NCBI GenBank assembly: GCA_009927195.1
Contig: RFNL01000177.1
Location: 1 to 8,325 of the forward strand
Source of the DNA: Betaproteobacteria bacterium
Lineage (GTDB): Bacteria; Pseudomonadota; Gammaproteobacteria; Burkholderiales; Burkholderiaceae_C
Length of the DNA: 8,325 bases
Direction: 5' to 3'
Of this stretch, positions 5,833 to 8,325 are shown in pieces; the first letter of the stretch is position 1; each line of letters begins with the position of its first letter. Under the pieces are notes generated by a model. The model saw nothing but the letters and a program-made list of their open reading frames with translations. It searched no databases and had not been told where the DNA came from. The position numbers and the translations under genes were made by a program.

Positions 5833-7221
5833 ATGACCCAAGCTTTTCGCACGCTGCCACTTTCGGACGAAACCCTTTCCAACCTCGAACAGCTCGGTTA
5901 CACCGAGATGACCGCCATACAGGCGGCGAGTTTGCCCGTGGCGCTGGCGGGCAAAGATGTGCTGGCCCAAGCCAGCACAGGCAGCGGCAAAACCGCGGCA
6001 TTTGGTTTGCCCTTGGTGGAAAAACTCACCGCCAACTTTCACGCCGTGCAGGCATTGGTCATGTGCCCCACGCGCGAATTGGCCGATCAAGTCACCAGCG
6101 AAATCCGCCGTCTGGCCAGGGCCACCACCAACATCAAGGTGGTGACCCTGTGCGGCGGTGTGGCATTGCGCGGGCAAGCGCAAAGCTTGCAGCATGGTGC
6201 GCATGTGGTGGTGGGCACACCGGGGCGCATCCTGGACCACCTCAACCGGGGCCATTTGCGCTTGGACTCGGTCAAAACCTTGGTGCTCGATGAGGCCGAT
6301 CGCATGCTGGACATGGGCTTTTACGACGACATGAAGCAACTGATCGCTCAATGCCCCAGCCATCGCCAAACCCTGCTGTTCTCGGCCACTTATCCAGAGG
6401 GCATCGCGAAACTGTCAGCAGCCTTCATGCGCGACCCCCAAACCGTCAAGGTCCAAACCGTGCATGCGCCCGACAAGATCCGCCAGGTGTTTTACGAAGT
6501 GCGCGAAAACGAACGCCTGCATGCCGTGTCCTTGCTGCTCAACCACTTCAGGCCCGAATCCACACTGGCCTTTTGCAACACCAAGCAGCAATGCCGCGAC
6601 CTGTTGGCGGTGCTGCAAGCCCAGGGCTTTGATGCCTTGGCGCTTTATGGGGAGTTGGAGCAACGTGAGCGCGATCAGGTGCTGGTGCAGTTTGCCAACC
6701 GGTCTTGCTCGGTGCTGGTGGCCACCGATGTGGCCGCACGTGGTTTGGACATCAGCCAACTCAATGCCGTCATCAATGTGGATGTGACCCCCGATGCAGA
6801 ACTGCACATCCACCGCATCGGCCGCACCGGTCGTGCCGATGCCCAAGGCTTGGCGCTGACCCTGGCCAGCTTGGACGAAATGGGTGCGGTCGGGCGCATC
6901 GAAGTGTTGCAAGGCCAAAGCTCTCATTGGTCCAAACTGTCGGAATTAACCCCCGCCGCCGGTGAAAAACTGCAAGCACCCATGCGCACCTTGCAAATTG
7001 TGGGTGGGCGCAAAGAAAAAATAAGGCCCGGTGATGTGCTGGGCGCGATGACCGGCGAAGCGGGTTTTTCGGCCAACCAAATTGGCAAGATCAACGTCAA
7101 TGAGTTTTCCACTTATGTGGCGGTACAGCGCAGCATTGCGGCGCAGGCCTTGCAGCGATTGTCACAAGGGCGTATCAAGGGCAAAAGCGTCAAGGTAAGG
7201 GCATTGGACGAAAGGCATTGA
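5833..7221 (+). CDS. dbpA: DEAD-box ATP-dependent RNA helicase DbpA
   Basis: DbpA (462 residues; about 457 in E. coli) is an RNA helicase recruited to hairpin 92 of 23S rRNA that remodels the late 50S precursor. Helicase motifs in order are Q motif GYTEMTAIQ (22-30), Walker A ASTGSGKT (47-54), PTRELA (79-84), TPGR (129-132), DEAD (153-156), SAT (184-186), VATDVAARGLD (296-306) and HRIGRTGR (327-334). The C-terminal DbpA-type RNA-binding domain (about 384-457) has MRTLQIVGGRKEKIRPGDVLGAMTG and KGKSVKVRAL, which separates DbpA from RhlE, SrmB and other DEAD-box proteins. The ATG at 5833 gives an N-terminus matching DbpA homologues. A GTG at 5791, overlapping the CDF stop as GTGA, would add 14 residues of no family character and is less likely. 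A Shine-Dalgarno sequence is absent. The gene converges on ybeY. Confidence 0.96.
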   Translation: MTQAFRTLPLSDETLSNLEQLGYTEMTAIQAASLPVALAGKDVLAQASTGSGKTAAFGLPLVEKLTANFHAVQALVMCPTRELADQVTSEIRRLARATTNIKVVTLCGGVALRGQAQSLQHGAHVVVGTPGRILDHLNRGHLRLDSVKTLVLDEADRMLDMGFYDDMKQLIAQCPSHRQTLLFSATYPEGIAKLSAAFMRDPQTVKVQTVHAPDKIRQVFYEVRENERLHAVSLLLNHFRPESTLAFCNTKQQCRDLLAVLQAQGFDALALYGELEQRERDQVLVQFANRSCSVLVATDVAARGLDISQLNAVINVDVTPDAELHIHRIGRTGRADAQGLALTLASLDEMGAVGRIEVLQGQSSHWSKLSELTPAAGEKLQAPMRTLQIVGGRKEKIRPGDVLGAMTGEAGFSANQIGKINVNEFSTYVAVQRSIAAQALQRLSQGRIKGKSVKVRALDERH

Positions 7222-7249
7222 GTTATCTCCATCAGCCAATTTACCTCAC

Positions 7250-7268
7250 CCCAGTTTCATGCACTGGG
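7250..7268. terminator. Weak hairpin between the convergent dbpA and ybeY
   Basis: CCCAGT (7250-7255) and ACTGGG (7263-7268) form a 6-bp stem with a 7-nt loop in the 48-nt gap between two convergent genes. No T-tract follows on either strand, so if it ends transcription it does so poorly or with help from Rho. No better terminator is visible in this gap. Confidence 0.25.
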
Positions 7269-7269
7269 T

Positions 7270-7722
7270 TCATGCGTAGGGATTGGGCACGCCCAGGCCG
7301 CGCAATATCAACACCTCTTGGGCCTCCATGGCCTTGGCATTTTGGATCGATGCTTCATGGTCCCAACCCTGCGCATGCAAGGTACCGTGCACCAGTAAAT
7401 GCAGGTAATGCTGGCGCAGTGTTTTGCCTTGGTCGCGCGCCTCTTGTGCCACCACAGGGGCACACAGCACCAAATCGGCCAGCACGGGTTGGTGCGCATA
7501 GCCAAAGGTCAACACATTGGTGGCATGGGACTGGCCCCGAAAATTTTGGTTGAGTGCCAAACCTTCGGTCTGGCCCACAATGCGTACCGTGATTTCGCCG
7601 TCGTGCTGCAAGGCGTGGCGGATGCAGCGCGCCACCACATGGCGTGCCAGCGCTTGGCGGTGTCGCTGGATGTGGGGAATGTCCCCAAACTGCAAGGACA
7701 AACTGAGTTGTTTCAGGTCCAT
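7270..7722 (-). CDS. ybeY: Endoribonuclease YbeY (rRNA maturation and ribosome quality control)
   Basis: YbeY is a single-domain metal-dependent RNase needed for 16S rRNA 3'-end maturation and for clearing defective ribosomes in the cytoplasm. The 150-residue protein has the defining zinc motif as HGTLHAQGWDH, with ligands H112, H116 and H122, preceded by the conserved NFRGQSHATNVLTF segment (60-73) including R62. The frame is open further upstream into phoH, but MDLKQLSLSLQ at 7722 is chosen: it starts 4 nt after the phoH stop and the family begins about here. No Shine-Dalgarno sequence is visible (CTGACCCC precedes the ATG), so translation is probably coupled to phoH. The ybeX/corC and lnt genes that follow ybeY in E. 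coli are absent; dbpA lies convergent instead. Confidence 0.95.
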   Translation of the reverse strand: MDLKQLSLSLQFGDIPHIQRHRQALARHVVARCIRHALQHDGEITVRIVGQTEGLALNQNFRGQSHATNVLTFGYAHQPVLADLVLCAPVVAQEARDQGKTLRQHYLHLLVHGTLHAQGWDHEASIQNAKAMEAQEVLILRGLGVPNPYA

Positions 7723-7726
7723 GGGG

Positions 7727-8325
7727 TCAGCGGGTGACTTTGCCGCTTTGCCGCTGTTGGTCATACGCATCAATAACGCGGGCCACCAAAGGGTGGCGCA
7801 CCACATCGGCACTGGTGAAATGGGTCATCGCTATACCGGGCACCCGTTTGAGCACCCGCTCGGCATCGACCAAGCCACTCAGGTGGCCTTTGGGCAGGTC
7901 GATTTGACTGACATCGCCGGTCACCACCGCTTTGGCCCCAAAGCCCAAGCGCGTGAGGAACATTTTCATTTGCTCGGGTGTGGTGTTTTGCGCCTCGTCC
8001 AGGATCACAAAGGCATTGTTCAGGGTGCGCCCGCGCATGAAGGCCAGTGGGGCGATTTCCAGGGCATTGCGCTCAAAGGCTTTTTGCACCCGCTCAAACC
8101 CCATCAGGTCATACAAAGCGTCGTACAAGGGTCGCAAATAAGGGTCGACCTTTTGTCCCAGGTCGCCGGGCAAAAACCCCAGCTTTTCCCCAGCCTCCAC
8201 CGCAGGACGGGTCAGCACGATGCGCTGCACCGCGCTGCGCTCCAAAGCATCCACCGCACAAGCCACGGCCAAATACGTTTTGCCGGTGCCCGCAGGCCCT
8301 ATGCCAAAAGTGATGTCGTGCTGGG
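7727..8325 (-). CDS. phoH: PhoH-family ATPase YbeZ, C-terminal part (5' end outside window)
   Basis: The last 198 codons of a PhoH/YbeZ P-loop ATPase are present; the frame runs off the right edge, so the true start lies beyond 8325. The Met read at 8272 is an internal TTG and not a start, because the Walker A motif GPAGTGKT (8299-8276) lies upstream of it. Walker B is seen as FVILDEAQN (DEAQ at 7999-7988). Other family segments are VLTRPAVEAGEKLGFLPGD, ALEIAPLAFMRGRTL and VVTGDVSQIDLP. The protein belongs to the PhoH NTPase family, is linked to RNA metabolism, and is a known genomic and physical partner of YbeY. The stop (7729-7727) is 4 nt before ybeY, which indicates one operon. The missing N-terminus is probably 120-140 residues, judged from usual family length. 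Confidence 0.95.
   Translation of the reverse strand, partial: QHDITFGIGPAGTGKTYLAVACAVDALERSAVQRIVLTRPAVEAGEKLGFLPGDLGQKVDPYLRPLYDALYDLMGFERVQKAFERNALEIAPLAFMRGRTLNNAFVILDEAQNTTPEQMKMFLTRLGFGAKAVVTGDVSQIDLPKGHLSGLVDAERVLKRVPGIAMTHFTSADVVRHPLVARVIDAYDQQRQSGKVTR

Noticed and set aside
5587..6369. A 260-codon minus-strand frame spanning the end of the CDF gene and the start of dbpA
   Set aside because: It is opposite two well-supported genes, has no recognisable motif and no promoter or Shine-Dalgarno sequence; it is a shadow frame.
7727..8272. phoH read as a complete 181-residue protein starting at 8272
   Set aside because: The Walker A motif lies upstream in the same open frame and reaches the window edge, so this start is an internal TTG.
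1..8325. Mobile elements, toxin-antitoxin or defence genes, CRISPR arrays, tRNA or rRNA genes
   Set aside because: Every stretch over 170 nt is covered by a recognisable core gene, and the short gaps contain no structures of these types.

Overview
The window looks like a piece of a betaproteobacterial chromosome, most likely order Burkholderiales and Comamonadaceae-like. This rests on the protein sequences and on the gene order rplM-rpsI-erpA, followed by anmK and an M23 peptidase on the opposite strand, then tyrS. I know that order from Burkholderiales; I have not searched it. Base composition and codon use look even throughout. I see no tRNA, rRNA, CRISPR array, insertion sequence or prophage gene. 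The content is core housekeeping, not an accessory island.

Layout: the left edge holds the last codons of rplM (ribosomal protein L13) followed at once by rpsI (S9), which ends in a textbook rho-independent terminator. Next is erpA, a small A-type iron-sulfur carrier with its own strong Shine-Dalgarno sequence. Convergent to it, on the minus strand, lies a two-gene unit: an M23 murein endopeptidase, then anmK (anhydro-MurNAc kinase) only 3 nt downstream. This unit has a well-formed sigma70-type promoter in the short divergent region shared with tyrS. The plus strand then carries tyrS, a cation diffusion facilitator and the DEAD-box helicase gene dbpA. Last, convergent to dbpA, come ybeY and the 3' part of phoH (ybeZ), which run leftward as an operon cut by the right edge.

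Functions group into translation and ribosome assembly (rplM, rpsI, tyrS, dbpA, ybeY, with phoH as the usual YbeY partner), cell-wall turnover and recycling (M23 peptidase plus AnmK), Fe-S protein maturation (erpA) and divalent metal transport (the CDF protein).

I found no undescribed multi-gene system. The most interesting signals are at gene starts. tyrS, the CDF gene and dbpA all lack a Shine-Dalgarno sequence and each has a -10-like hexamer exactly 12 to 7 nt before a start ATG, the geometry expected of leaderless mRNAs. In two of them a 3-codon mini-ORF overlaps the start codon as ATGA. Other points worth a look are a possible erpA terminator inside the 3' end of the convergent anmK, a repeat pair spanning the tyrS/M23 promoter region, and unusual metal-site residues in the CDF protein.
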